Below, piece after piece: positions 33,830 to 54,200 of a stretch of 64,000 bases of DNA (the first letter of the stretch is position 1; each line of letters begins with the position of its first letter). The stretch spans positions 1 through 64,000 of the forward strand of contig JXTC01000513.1 in the NCBI GenBank assembly GCA_002914845.1, written 5' to 3'. The DNA comes from Trema orientale. Its lineage: Eukaryota > Streptophyta > Magnoliopsida > Rosales > Cannabaceae. The position numbers were made by a program, and so were the translations under genes. The notes under the pieces were generated by a model. It did not search any database and was not told the origin of the DNA. It saw only the letters and a list, made by a program, of their open reading frames with translations.

Positions 33830-35752
33830 AATTGGAATGGGAATGGTTGTAGGTAAAAATGACTTATTTTCAACTTGGTCAAAGTACCCATGCATGGAGC
33901 AAAAACAAAAAACCCCATTGAAACATGACCCATATATATATATATATATGTTTTGATTACTACATACTGTTGGTTTTTACCTTTTTAAGAAAATTTCTTT
34001 AAATAAGGTTAAATATATATAGTTTAAGAAACGAACATGGTAACTTTTAAAGGAAGTTTCTTTTCTTTTTGATATATATTTTCTTTTGCGAAGCTATATT
34101 AAACACAATTTACCTTTAAATCTTACTAGGATGTAGCGTAAATAGGCAAGTTTGAAAAGAAAAAAAGTATCATATGCTATAAAATATTTCTTGCTCGCTG
34201 AATTCTTAATAAATAAATAAATAATATTGGCCAACTGAGGCTAGCTCAGTTAGTCCAAGACTTGAGGGATGTGTGTGAGTTTGAGGGGTAGGAGTTCAAG
34301 CCTTGGTAGTGTATGTATGTGTGTTATTTTTCTTTAAATTTGTAGTAAATGGTAGTCATTAGTTAAGCCTTACTTTTTTTAAAAAAAAATAATAAATAAT
34401 TAATTAATTAATTAAAAATAAAATTACGAGCCTTATCCAAAAAAAAAAACACGATCATCTTAGCATTTTGGCTAATGGTCTCAAAACGGGTCGACGTGGT
34501 AACTATGCTCAGACCGGCATGACATAATAAGTAAATGTACCCGTGTTAGCATGGCACAAACACGACACATGGCACGACATGTACGATTAAGAAACATAAT
34601 TATTTTGCAAAAAAATAAAGTTAAATTAAATTTATTTTAATTTTTTTGGACGTAATTTTTAGCATAATAAATGTAAAAAAATTAGAAAAATTAAAATTAA
34701 AATATTTTCTTGGTAAAAATAATATATATTATAAATATTACGTCAATTTCTAATCTTTTTAAAGCAAAAAAATTCTAAAATTTAATAAGTTTTGACAAAA
34801 GAGTTCAAAGATATTAAGAATCTAAGGCAAAACTCACTTCTAATAGAAAATCCTTAAAATGATAAGAAAGAAAAATACAATTTAGGTAATTGTCAATCAT
34901 ACCTTTTGAGTTATATATTTTGATATAGTTTGAGTATGTACCTATTAGTTGGTATATAATTTAACTCTAGAAATTTCTAATATTTCAATAGATTTGTTTT
35001 TATATAAAAGTTATCTCAATTTTTAAATAATTTTTTTCTAAAACATAATAATTAACAATTTATAATTCATAATTACTTAAAAGGAAATATGTCTAATAGT
35101 ATTAAAACAACTAAATTTGAAAAAAAAAATCAATAATAAGCACGATTATGGAACAAGAACAATAAGTATTTGAAACTTGAAATAATTAGGCTTAAAATTA
35201 TATATGGCAATGTTAGACACAAGAATAACATAATAAAAAAGAAAGCACGATAAATCATATAAATAACATAGTATCTAAAACGGGTACAGTTAGTACGAAA
35301 ATAGTATATCAAAAATGGGCACAATTAGGCACGGAAAAAGCACAATATCATAAACAAGCACGATTAGGTACGAAAAATAGCTCAATACTGAAAACAGACA
35401 CGATTAGGCACGGTAATAGCATAATATTAAAAACGAAAATAATTAAGCACGAAAATAGACAAATACGATTATGGCACATTGACACGAAATCAGACGTGGG
35501 CATATGCACATAACAGGCTGGGCACGACATGACATGATTACTAATTGTGTTTGGATTGGCACAGCACGAGGCACGAATATGCCGCAACTAAATGTGTCTG
35601 GACTGGCACAGGCTAAAAAAATAAAAAATAACAATCTTATCATGCACATGCTTCAATATTCAAAGATATGATTTCCCATCAAAGGAAGTAAAGTACTAAG
35701 TTTAACAACAACAAAAATTATTTACTTATTTAAACAAGTTAACGACATTATT
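33830..35752. other. Intergenic: SINE and hAT-like repeat
   Basis: A SINE-like segment lies near 34228-34390. Positions about 34480-35620 repeat GGCACGA/CACGACA motifs at both ends with an AT-rich centre, much like the hAT elements elsewhere in the window, but I could not find matching ends or a target duplication. No gene is seen; ORFs on the minus strand are products of the repeats. Confidence 0.45.
34228..34390 (+). mobile_element. tRNA-derived SINE
   Basis: A pol III box A (TAGCTCAGTTAGT) and, about 45 bases later, a box B-like GAGTTCAAGCC are present. The 3' end is a T-rich then A-rich tail. The sequence is related to the SINE at 48392, sharing ccaactg..ggct and gtgtgtg blocks. Exact ends and target duplication are unclear because the flank is itself AT-repetitive. 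Confidence 0.65.
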
Positions 35753-35761
35753 ATTATTAAA

Positions 35762-35963
35762 GGATAATACTAGGTGTACCAAAATTTGTACTAAATTTTT
35801 AATATCAATACATGTAGCATTTGTGTTGGTACAATTTAATTGGTGTATTAAAACTTACCACAAATAAATTAATCATATTCACCAATTGAATATTGCCAAC
35901 TCAAATGCCATATGTGTTAGTATTAAGAATTTGGTAAAAGTTTTGGTACACTTAGCATTATCC
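35762..35963. mobile_element. MITE with long TIRs and 9-bp target duplication (202 bp)
   Basis: Ends read GGATAATACTAGGTGTACC and, inverted, GGATAATGCTAAGTGTACC; pairing extends about 80 bases inward. The flank attattaaa is duplicated (35753-35761 and 35964-35972), although it lies in an A/T-repetitive context. 9-bp duplications suggest a Mutator-type element. A relative surrounds the MITE at 37902. Confidence 0.75.
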
Positions 35964-35972
35964 ATTATTAAA

Positions 35973-37860
35973 ATATCTATAGTATTGACTTGTAGAAATG
36001 ATATTTTTTGTTACATTAGAATCAATTAATGCTAGACGCTTCTAATTTTCTAGGGCTAAATCTTAATTTTACCTAAAATATAACCCAAATCTTATTTTTA
36101 AGTCCTAAGTTTCAGATTGTTCCAATTTGATATAGAACTAATATAATGATAATAGTATAGTCATGCTGATCACCTCTTCTTTTTTTTTCAATGAAAAAAA
36201 AAAGAGAATCATGTTGTAAAAGGATCTTGAGAAAGAAACCCGTTTATTAGGCGTCCAAATTGCGAATAATAACACTTCAAGCAAGAAAACAAGGCAGAAA
36301 AAATAATGACAATAATATGCGTGCAAGCAAAGCTTTTGTCTTCCCCCTGAAATTTAGCTGTCTTTTTTTGTTTTATTTTATTTTCCTTTATCCCTTTGAA
36401 ATAATACAAACGATATAATTGTGCAAACATGTGTCGTGACAGTCCAAAATTGATTTTGGGCTGTGAAGTGTAAAACCTTGAAAGCCTTTCTCGCAGCCAA
36501 ATACTTCCAAAGAATAATATTCATATTATTGAATCTTTACTAGGAACAAGGGCAGATGCATCAAAAAGTTGAGTTAGAATAGTTAATAACTGCAATGACT
36601 AATCAAAGCTGGAAAATCCACTTTTTCAAAAAAAAAAAAAAAAAAGCTGGAAAATCCAAAATAAAAAAATGGTCTTGTTCAAAAAAGCTGGAAATGTTTG
36701 CAATATGCATGTGTCAGATTGAATGTCGGCCGTCATCACGGCTAAATGCGTCCAAGAACTGGACTAGATACGTTATTATGAATGGTGATTCAAATAAAGG
36801 GTAGATTCATACGGATAATGTAATAAGACTTGACATATTAAGTAAGGATATAATTGGAAGCGGAGACACACTCTCTTTTTACGTTTCGTAAAATTGGAGA
36901 GTGGTAAAAATATATAATTAAAATGGGTGATTTAGGTGTTGTTATGCTCTAGTATTACTATGCTAAAAACCTACTACAAATTACTTATTACTGAGAGGAA
37001 ATAATTTCGAATCCTATTTTGGGTTTCATTTATCAAAGTTAATTATCATTTAAATATTGATGAAATATGAAGTTGAAAAATATATTAATCTTTGTACGAG
37101 ATTTAATGAGGAGCCAATAATATTTGACCCAAGTCGAGAATGAAGTGGGAGAAACATTTTGATTTTTCTTCTCCTCAGGACGGTTTTTAAATAACGTCCC
37201 AGCACATTTTCCTTACTATAGTTCAAAGATAAATCATGCCTAAACCCCCACCATAAAAACTAAAAAATAAAAAAGAAAATTAAGAAAGCAATTCATATAT
37301 AGTGTTTACAAAAAAAGAAAAAAGAAAATCAAATATAGTGTGTGTTAATTAGTATTAGCATTTTTTTTTTTCTTTTGCAAAATTTATTAACTTTATCATG
37401 CATCCAAACATACCGAATTTTCACTTTAGATGTTCAATTGAGACTGTTTCAACTCTCAAAACTAAAAAGCTGAGACTATTCCTTTGGTCCACATCGTTGC
37501 CTCATATTTGTCCTTTTGCTACCTATGTTTTGAACCTCCTATGGACCATTTTGAGTCTTGACACGATTCCTAAACAAAATTTCTTTCTCCTTTTCACATT
37601 TTGAACCAATTTTATCTCACCATTTCCAGAAATGTCCAGAAAGAAAAAATTTATGGCTACTACTTTGAATCTTAGAAGCATTACCTTCGGAAAAAATTGG
37701 GTTGATTTTGGTCGGCCTAAAACTATGACCAACAAAGAAAAGTGCAAATCAAACATCTCAAGAGGACAACTATATGCAGATTCTTTCTTTTTGGTCACAA
37801 AAAAAGTTGCGTAAATCCAACAAAAGAGGGGTATAGAAGCAAATAGGTTAAATAATAATA
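35973..37860. other. Intergenic, no gene seen
   Basis: The stretch is AT-rich with A-runs (for example 36629-36644, followed by a repeat of gctggaaaatcca). Open frames up to 115 codons on the minus strand have no recognisable motif. No conserved coding signal is seen. Confidence 0.4.
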
Positions 37861-37901
37861 ATAGGACCATAGTAGACTACTAATTATGTACTAAATTTTT
37901 T

Positions 37902-38073
37902 GGGGAGGACTACAGTAGGGGCGCCCCTACGTAAGGCCACCCCTTATATACCGTTGGATGGGAATCTGTGGGGAATAACAGAAATCTGTGGGGAATCTAT
38001 TTATACACAGATTCCCATCCAACGGTGTATAGACAGGGCCATACGTAGGGACGCCCCTACTGTAGACTCGCCC
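37902..38073. mobile_element. Mutator-like MITE (172 bp) nested in another MITE
   Basis: An exact 9-bp duplication, aaatttttt, lies at 37893-37901 and 38074-38082. Ends are GGGGAGGACTACAGTAGGGG and, inverted, GGGCGAGTCTACAGTAGGGG. A second inner inverted pair (ccgttggatgggaatctgtg) lets the whole fold into a hairpin. The surrounding text (gtactaaattt..atttggtac) resembles the 35762 element, so this MITE jumped into an older one. Confidence 0.88.
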
Positions 38074-38227
38074 AAATTTTTTATACGAACACATGTGTCA
38101 TATAATTTATCACCATTCAATTGGTGATAATGTTAATTCTATTTATATAAATTTTGATATATGTTACCAATCAAAAATTTGGTACAATAATTGAAAACTC
38201 AAGCATTATACATAATAATAATAATAA

Positions 38228-39035
38228 GGGTTAATCACGTAAAGTTACCATCACTTTAAATTTTTTTGCAAAAAATATTTTATCTTTTGAACGTCTGTAA
38301 ATTAATAACCTTATTTTTGGAATTCTGCAAGTTAATACTCACATATTTATAATTTCTGTAAATTAATATCCTTATTTTTGAATTTTGCAAATTAATCCCC
38401 TGACATTTACGATTTCTGTAAATTAATACCCTTAGCTTTTGTTTTCTTTATATATTTATACTATGAGTAAATTAAAAGATGCAAATATCTCTCATTAACT
38501 TATTTAAAATGTTTAGATATTAGTATATTATCGAAAATTATTTTATAACTATTTTTCTTGGTTAATTACTGAAAAAACACAATTTTTTTTTTACCTCTCC
38601 TGTTTCTTTTTTTTTTTTTACAATTAACTGCTTTTACCTCTTATTTTAATTTTTTACTTTTCTTTTTTAAATGAAAAGAGAAATAAGTTAACTACAAATA
38701 TTTTTTCAGAAATTTTATTATTATTTAATAAGTTTTAATTAAGTTGATGATGGCTACTACTATCTTTTTATTATTAAAATCAACTAATTGCGTATTAAGG
38801 TTATAAATTTATAGGACTTTCAAATGTTAGGGTATTAATTTGTAAGAATTTTAATTGTTAGGATATTAATTTGCAGAATTCAAAAGTGATGGTATTATTT
38901 TGCAGAAATTCAAAAATTAAAGTATTATTTTTCGAAAATTTAAAAGTGATAGTATTATCTTGCAGACATTCAAAAATCAAATTTTTTTTTTCAGAAAAAT
39001 TAAAACTCAGGGTATTTTAATGTTATTATCTCTAA
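38228..39035. repeat. Large foldback element with repeated units (about 0.8 kb)
   Basis: The left arm (38235-38450) repeats a unit like tctgtaaattaatacccttatttttgaa about every 45-55 bases. The right arm (38810-39025) carries the inverse (ttcaaaa..ggtattaatttgcagaa). The outermost bases also mirror (aaagttaccatcactttaaatt against aattttaaaagtgatagtatt). The centre is AT-rich. It is non-coding. Confidence 0.6.
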
Positions 39036-39659
39036 TAATAATAAATAAATACATAAAAAGTGTAAGTACAAGATACATGCGAATTCCCCATTTTGAATAC
39101 TCTTTATATTTGCTTTTAATAAGAAGAATATCATAATCAAGCATAACCATAATAAAGAAAAGAAAAGCTCAACAACTAAAGTGACTCACGGCTTAACTGT
39201 TTCTATTTTAATATGGTAGATCTCATCATTAATTCTCTTTCTCACTATCATAAATCCCTAAACTATCATAAATCCAATCCAATTGTCACATGATAATCGT
39301 GATAAAATCACCTTTGATGTTACAGAGAATTTTTCGCCATTTTGCGCTACCAAAAAAAAAAAAAAATTGAATAACCGTTGATCAATGTAGGACAGCTTTT
39401 TCTGTTTTGTACTTATATTTCAAAGAGTCAAAATCATGTTTCTCATCCAAACTTGTTAGATTATTGCAAATAAATGTCAAACCAAAGAGTCTTTTTCTTC
39501 CTCTCCTCTCCTCTCCTCTCCAATCACGTTCAATAAAAAACCAATCTAAATTCTTGAAATTTTCATATTAAAAAAATAAAAATAAACAAATAAAAAAACA
39601 GACTTTCTGTTTAGTTCCATCCATGCACCATCGTCGACGATCTTCGAGTTCTTCCAACC
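39036..39659. other. GH31 gene 5' flank
   Basis: It contains a pyrimidine-rich run (ctcctctcctctcctctcc, about 39501-39521) and AT-rich sequence. It is a likely promoter and 5' UTR of the gene starting at 39660. I see no certain TATA box. Confidence 0.4.
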
Positions 39660-42600
39660 ATGGCGACCACCAACACACTCAAGATCACCAAAAAGCACCA
39701 CAAACACTTGAACAACCCTTTCCCTGCTTCCTCCTCTTCTCTCCCTTTCATCCATGGAAGCTTGTTCTTCCCTTCCAAAGCTCTCCCTTCTCATCAAATT
39801 TACTCGATTGGCAAAGATTTTGAGCTTTCTTGGAGCTCCAACCATGGCGGGTCGTTCTCGATTTTCCATAACTCTCAGCCCACGAGGCCCATATGGGCTA
39901 CCATCCCAGGTCGAGCTTTCGTCTCTGCAGCAATGGCGGAAACAGAGGTTGAAGAAAGCAGGGGATCGTTTCTGGTTAAAGATGGTGATGTCCACTTGGT
40001 CTGTAACCATCAGACCGTACAGAATATAAGGATGATCAATCGATCTGAGGACTGTTTAGAGGGCCAAGACCATGATTTTTTGTCTGGGTATTCTGGATTC
40101 GAGCTCCAGAAAAATACCCAGTTCCCAGTTCTGGTGATTTCGGGATGGGTTTTTAGTATGAACACGAAGAAGAAGACTGGTTTTCATGAAAACTTGGATT
40201 TTGATCCTAAAGGTCCTACTATTTGTGCTAAGTACTGGGTTTTGTTTGAACAGAAAAGTGATGACCAAATTGGGTTTCAAGTGAAGTTTGGAGAGCCAAA
40301 CATTGAGTTTCAGTCTAGACCTTCTTCTGATCGGAATGGTTATGGAAGGTACAGGGGCTTTAGGAGAAGAGTTGGTCGTTTTCGTAAGCGAAAGCTCGGG
40401 TTTTATTGGTCATTTTCTAGGCCAAGAAAGATTGTGATGGTTTCTTCATCAGAGGAAGAAATGGAGGAAATAAAGGGTAAAGAAGCTAAAGAGTTGAACA
40501 GGGTTTTCTTTACCTATTCGAGTGAGAGGAGCGAGAGGTTTTATGGCTTTGGAGAGCAGTTTTCTCACATGGATTTTAAAGGGAAAAGGGTACCTATTTT
40601 GGTTCAAGAACAAGGTATTGGGAGAGGAGATCAACCCATTACTTTTGCGGCTAATTTGGTCAGTTACAGGTAAAAATTTGAATACTTATCATTACAAAAA
40701 TCAGAATTTGATTAGTTACTTATATGATAGTTGTGATTTCAAATGTGCTGTCTTCTCTTTTTGCAGGGCTGGAGGAGACTGGTCGACCACTTATGCTCCT
40801 TCTCCGTTCTATATGACTTCAAAAATGAGGTCCCTTTACCTCGAAGGATATGAATATTCTATATTTGATCTAACAAAGCCAGACAAAGTTCAAATACAGG
40901 TAAATATTAGATGATACACACGTACATGGGTGTGTGGGTATTATATCTAGCAGCATTAAGTAACAGCATTTGAAATGTTGAAACTGTTCAGGAAAAAGAA
41001 TATTTTAGAATTTTGAACTTTCTTTTTTCAAGAGCAGCTAAAAACAAGCATTTCAATGAAGAGAATGCAGTAAAGTGAGAGTTGAGTCTAGCTTCAAAGA
41101 ATAAAAAGAAAGAAAAAGAAAGCTTGGCTTTGAATAATTATGAGTGACATTAGTGATTCCAAGATGTAACATGAATTCATGACCTTCAAAAAATAATTAT
41201 ACCGGAAATACAAGTACTATAGATTATGAGTGAGGCTTTTGGCCTTTAGGTGGAACAATGAAGATAAAAGAAGTTTTTTTTTTTTATTTTTTTCAATAGA
41301 TAATGCTTAATGCTTATCCAAGATCTTAAACTTGCAGTATTCAATTTTGTGTGTACTGGAGCTTGCAGATACATGGGAATTCAGTACAAGGAAGGATATT
41401 GCATGGTAACTCACCTTCAGAGCTCATTGAAAGCTTCACTGAAACCATTGGAAGACCTCCTCAGCTTCCTGAGTGGATAATATCTGGAGCTGTCGTTGGA
41501 ATGCAGGGTGGCACAGATACGGTGCGCCGAGTTTGGGACGAGCTCAGGAAATACGATGTTCCCGTTTCAGCATTCTGGTTGCAGGTAATACAAGCCCCTA
41601 GATCAAATATACAATTGTATAAATATGAACTTATGCATAGAAAGGATAAAGAATATACTTTTGTACGGATATAAATAGATGTGTATACATGTAGAAATAG
41701 ATTTGTCCAAGTCTACGTGTCCTGTTCACATATTATAAATTGTGTATCAGCAGGTGCTTGTATGAATATCTTTCAACTCTATGAGCTATTTCAAACATGA
41801 AAAACTTGAAATTGTTTTATCTGCTTTTTTGAAGTACTTTACAAAGAACTGTGAAAAACTTAGAATACGGTTCTTGGTTTCTTTCTTTACCTGCATATAT
41901 CAGTATCTGAATCTGACCCTGTTAGTTTACTACGTATATTACTAGCATATATCAGTATCTGAATCCAACCCTTTTACTACTTATACGTAGGATTGGGTGG
42001 GGCAAAGGGAGACAATAATTGGATCACAACTATGGTGGAATTGGGAAGTGGATACAACGAGGTACTCTGGATGGCAAGAACTACTCAAAGATCTTAGTAC
42101 TAAGCACATTAAAGTGATGACATATTGCAATCCTTGTCTGGCTCCGGTATTATTCTTCTTCTATACTGATTTTCCTCAATAATTACTTGTCAACAATTTT
42201 AACAATATAACCCATCACTATGGTGAAGCCATGACTTATTTTCATATCAAAGCTGATACTAATAATCTAATTATGTGAGTTTTCCTTTTTCAAAAAATAG
42301 AACAGCAGTCTTCCAAGTTAAGGAATATCTGTTTTCTGTTATTGGAATAAAGTTATAGTTTGCGATTTGTTTTAAAGCTTCTACTTTATTTTGCAGACTG
42401 ATGACAAGCCAAACAGAAGGAGAAACCACTTTGAGGAAGCAAAAAAGTTGGACATACTAGTAAAAGACAAACATGGTGAACCTTACATGGTCCCTAATAC
42501 AGCTTTTGATGTGGGAATGTTGGATTTGACTCATCCAGACACTGGAAGTTGGTTCAAGCAGATTCTACAAGAAATGGTGGATGATGGCGTTAGAGGATGG

Positions 42601-44086
42601 ATGGCTGACTTTGGCGAAGGCTTGCCCGTTGATTGCACCCTCCATTCAGGTCTTAAATCTTAATTTCTTGAATTATCATAATCTTAATAATATCTATCAA
42701 TTTCCTATCATCAGTAAACAAAGTGAAGTTTTGAGGTTCAAACAATGCTGTATGAAACAAGTTTCAGCTATCAAGAGATAAAAGTGTCATGCACTTTCGG
42801 TGATAGGTAATGGATAGATATGTTTTGAGTCCTCTAAGCAATATCGATGAACAAATTCAACATGTCTCATCTTCCACCCCATTTGAAAGTTCCATCCAGT
42901 TGCTTAGCAAGCAAAGTTGATTCCATTAATTACTAAAATAACTAAAATCTATATTTCTGTTCTGCATAATTATTCCTATCAAAGTCAGTGGTAACAACAA
43001 TTGTGGACTCCTCATTTCAGGTGAAGATCCCATATCAGCTCATAACAGATATCCAGAGCTATGGGCCCAGATAAACAGAGAATTTGTGGAAGAATGGAAA
43101 AGTAATCTAGTGGGTAAGGAGAAAGAAGACGCAGAAGAAGCCTTGGTCTTTTTCATGAGAGCTGGTTTCAGAAATAGTCCAAAATGGGGCATGCTGTTTT
43201 GGGAAGGGGATCAGATGGTAAGTTGGCAGACCAATGATGGGATAAAGAGTTCTGTTGTTGGTCTTCTCAGCAGCGGGATTTCTGGCTACGCTTTTAACCA
43301 CAGTGACATTGGAGGGTACTGTGCAGTAAACTTTCCTTTTATCAAGTATCGGAGAAGCGAAGAGTTGCTATTGCGATGGATGGAGCTAAATGCTTTCACA
43401 ACTGTTTTCCGGACACATGAAGTACGTAATATAACTCCTTAGAAACTATACTCTTATCACTACCATTATTATGTAAAAACTTCAAATGCTTGACTGTCAT
43501 GAAACTCAAATTCTTACCAGTTACTTATCTAAATTTTTTCTGCAAGCAGGGAAACAAACCATCATGCAATAGCCAATTCTACTCAAATGATCGAACTTTA
43601 TCACATTTTGCACGCTTCGCTAAGGTCTACAAAGCTTGGAAGTTCTACAGAATCCAACTTGTAAAGGTGACACCGTAATTCATGTGAATTAAACATCTAG
43701 TACCTTCAGCAACGAATCTAACAAATCTCCATTTCCCACTCTTTCTGCAGGAAGCTTCCTCAAAGGGTCTCCCTGTAATTCGACACCTATTTCTCCACTA
43801 CCCGGGTGATGAACATGTGCATAGCTTGAGTTACCACCAATTCTTGATTGGCACCGAGATTCTAGTGGTGCCTGTTTTAGACAAAGGCAAGAATAGTGTC
43901 AAAGCATATTTTCCAATTGGAGAAACCTGCTCTTGGCAGCACATATGGACTGGAGAACTATTTACAAGACAAGGTTATGAAGCTAGGGTAGAAGCTCCGA
44001 TTGGCTATCCTGCTGTATTTGTAAAATCTGGTTCTTCAGTTGGAGAAACCTTCCTGGAAAACTTGAGAGAACTCAAAATTCTTTGA
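39660..44086 (+). CDS. GH31 glycosidase, sulfoquinovosidase (YihQ)-like, 873 aa
   Basis: Eight exons are inferred: 39660-40669, 40767-40899, 41369-41584, 41991-42146, 42397-42649, 43021-43421, 43550-43666, 43751-44086. All introns are GT-AG and phases fit. The start has a good plant context (accATGGCG). Residues 1 to about 45 have no bacterial counterpart and may be a targeting sequence. The GH31 barrel shows the nucleophile in GWMADFGE (Asp576) and the acid/base in NHSDIGGY (Asp685). YGFGEQFSHMDFKGKRVP and DYxWTG-type text also match bacterial YihQ. Of YihQ's substrate-binding set, Gln427, Gln453 and Trp469 align at the right spacing, but the sulfonate-binding Arg is Gln466. Family members cleave alpha-glycosides; the real substrate here is open. 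There is no C-terminal peroxisome signal (ends LKIL). It is not one of the five Arabidopsis GH31 genes I recall. Confidence 0.9.
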
Positions 44087-46045
44087 GAAAGCAATCCTCA
44101 AAGAGGGCAATTGTTTTCTCCTTATTCAATGTCACATTCAGTTTCGTGCATCTTACCGCTTTTTAAGTCGTACCATTTCATGTGGTAATGGCCTCTAATT
44201 TCACATAGAAGAAAACTTGTTTTCTGTAAACCATTTTCATCATCATGGCTTGGCGGGGAAGAGGATTTTACTAACTGGTAAAGCTGACATGGGAACTAAG
44301 CATGGTGTTTCTATTCACAATCTTTGCATTATTCATGGCACACAATTTAAAAGGAATATCACTTGTGAAGTTATACATGTAAAACTTACTTGCTTGTTAG
44401 CTGTTACATGCAGATTTTAACAATCTCATATAAGAATATGCCATAAATGAGAGAAGCAATTCATTTTGATGAGCTTGTTTGTTTATGGTAAGATTTCAAG
44501 GTTGGATCAATAAAATGGTCATAAAGGAGATGAAATCCCCTAGTTATAACATAAAAGTAATCAAATGCAGCATGGCTTCTCTTTTCTTTTTCTGGAGACA
44601 AAAGAAAACGCATGATACTAACTTGGGTTGAAACCAAAATGAAGAATCTTGTCACAGTAATGTCCGTAGCAGCCAAAATATATTCAGTTAATTCTGAACT
44701 ACTCAGAACAACGTTCATCAAGAGGTGTAAACAGTTAATCAGATATGATTCATCCACAGAAAAATCAAGGCCAAAAAAAAAAAAAAAAAAACCCATTACC
44801 AAGCATATAAAGCTGAAAAATTAAACAATCAAAATCAAGTTAACAGGGTTCAAAATCTTGAAAAAAAAAAACAAAAAACAAAAAACAAAAACAAAACAAA
44901 AAACGAAAGAAAACCACGATACCATAAAAAAAAGTAACGAAAATAAACTTACCTGAAAGGTTTTATATGACGAAATAGGAAATGGGCTATGGCTAGTTTA
45001 GTTTGGAGTTGCGGAACAAGCCTAGACAAGGTTACAACTCAGGATGCTTTTATTAAGGTTTCGGGGGTTTCGATGGTGCTCTGCTCTCTGACTAAATTAA
45101 GCAGTTCAGAATTTTCAGGAACTGATTCGGAATCACAGATAGTAGCAGAATATTCTTTCATTATATTATTTATTTTTTCGGGCATGGTACTTGCCTGAAA
45201 TTTTGGAGAAATATACTACAGGATTATATAGGTCGAGTTTGTTTTGCCCCTTTTTTTTTTTTTTGAGCTGGAAATGTCAGAACTAGTAACCATATTGTGG
45301 CTCATTTCATAAAGCAATATAATAGATATATAATTTTAATCCGTTGATCAATAATTTGACAAGTATTTCTAGAATTTTGACTAAATATCAAGGATTTCTT
45401 TCAATTGATGTAGGTTTAAATAAAAAATATATATTCATGTTCTTTTCCCTAATTTTTTCATTGATATAGGATTACAGTTTACATATAATATTGTAGTACT
45501 GGGCACATCAAGTTAAAAATAAAAAACTAAATAAGTAAAGAAAAAATTAAACATGTACACAATATTTAGTGACGAAAAGAAAAATGGTATGATAAAAATT
45601 TGAAATTACAAACTTGCTTTCACGAAACAGGAGTAAAAATGTTTTTTTTTTTTTCTTTTGTCAGTTCTAGTCAGACATTCTTAATTAACGTCAAATTGCT
45701 ACGATTCTATAACAAATTCCTAAGTGCTTCAAACACAAGAAAAATTTAATATAAACGATACATATGAACAAGAGCATTTGTGTACTCAAATGCTAAACCA
45801 CCTCAGTCCAACTCAAAACTTCATTTTGCACAAATGAAAAGCAGAGAAACACCACTAGTTTCCAGATAAATCAGAGGGTATTCATTTGCTTCTTTCTCAA
45901 ATGGCAGCATCTAAAACAAATCAAAAGGTACACCAAAGAAGCCTCTTCTTTACCACTTGGCCGCATTGAAGTTTCTCTCTGCTCATTTATGTTGTAACAA
46001 TGTACACCATCAAAACTTGACCACAGCCAACTTCTATTGGCCTTC
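44087..46045. other. Intergenic between convergent GH31 and GYRB genes
   Basis: The 3' UTR of GH31 probably fills the first few hundred bases. A-runs lie at 44771-44790 and 44862-44905. On the minus strand a TATA-like TATATAA (45224-45230), a 48-codon frame (45185-45039) and a strong splice-donor sequence, CAGGTAAGT (about 44951-44956), line up, but no protein family is recognised. The ORF at 44461-44802 on the minus strand shows no motif. Confidence 0.4.
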
Positions 46046-54028
<7,983 letters not shown>

Positions 54029-54200
54029 ACGTGTGTTGTTTCTGTGTTCCAAGCTTTTCTCTGTGTCTTTGGAGTTTGTAGAGAGCATAAATTATAAGGA
54101 CACTCCCAAAGCTTTTTCCCTCCCTTAGCTTTCGCTCACCTCACTCTCTGTCCTAAAACCCTATCCTCTATCTTTCCCTCCACCCTCTTTAAATTTATTA
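54029..54200 (-). promoter_or_regulatory. Probable GYRB promoter and 5' UTR
   Basis: The minus strand reads TTATAATTTA at about 54091-54100, a weak TATA-like element about 65 bases before the chosen ATG at 54028. An in-frame upstream ATG at 54088 would lie too close to this element to be transcribed; this supports 54028 as the start. The region beyond is pyrimidine-rich on the plus strand. Confidence 0.4.

Noticed and set aside
33479-33933. ORFs of 121-138 codons around 33500-33900
   Set aside because: They run through the N gap.
34254-34310. Possible tRNA gene
   Set aside because: Box A and box B are present but no cloverleaf acceptor pairing is apparent and the tail is SINE-like.
39546-40010. 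154-codon minus-strand ORF over the GH31 start
   Set aside because: It is antisense to the well-supported first GH31 exon and shows no family motif.
44461-44802. 113-codon minus-strand ORF
   Set aside because: Its start is a poly-A tract read as Phe, and no motif is present; kept only as a possible downstream part of the 45.2-kb candidate.
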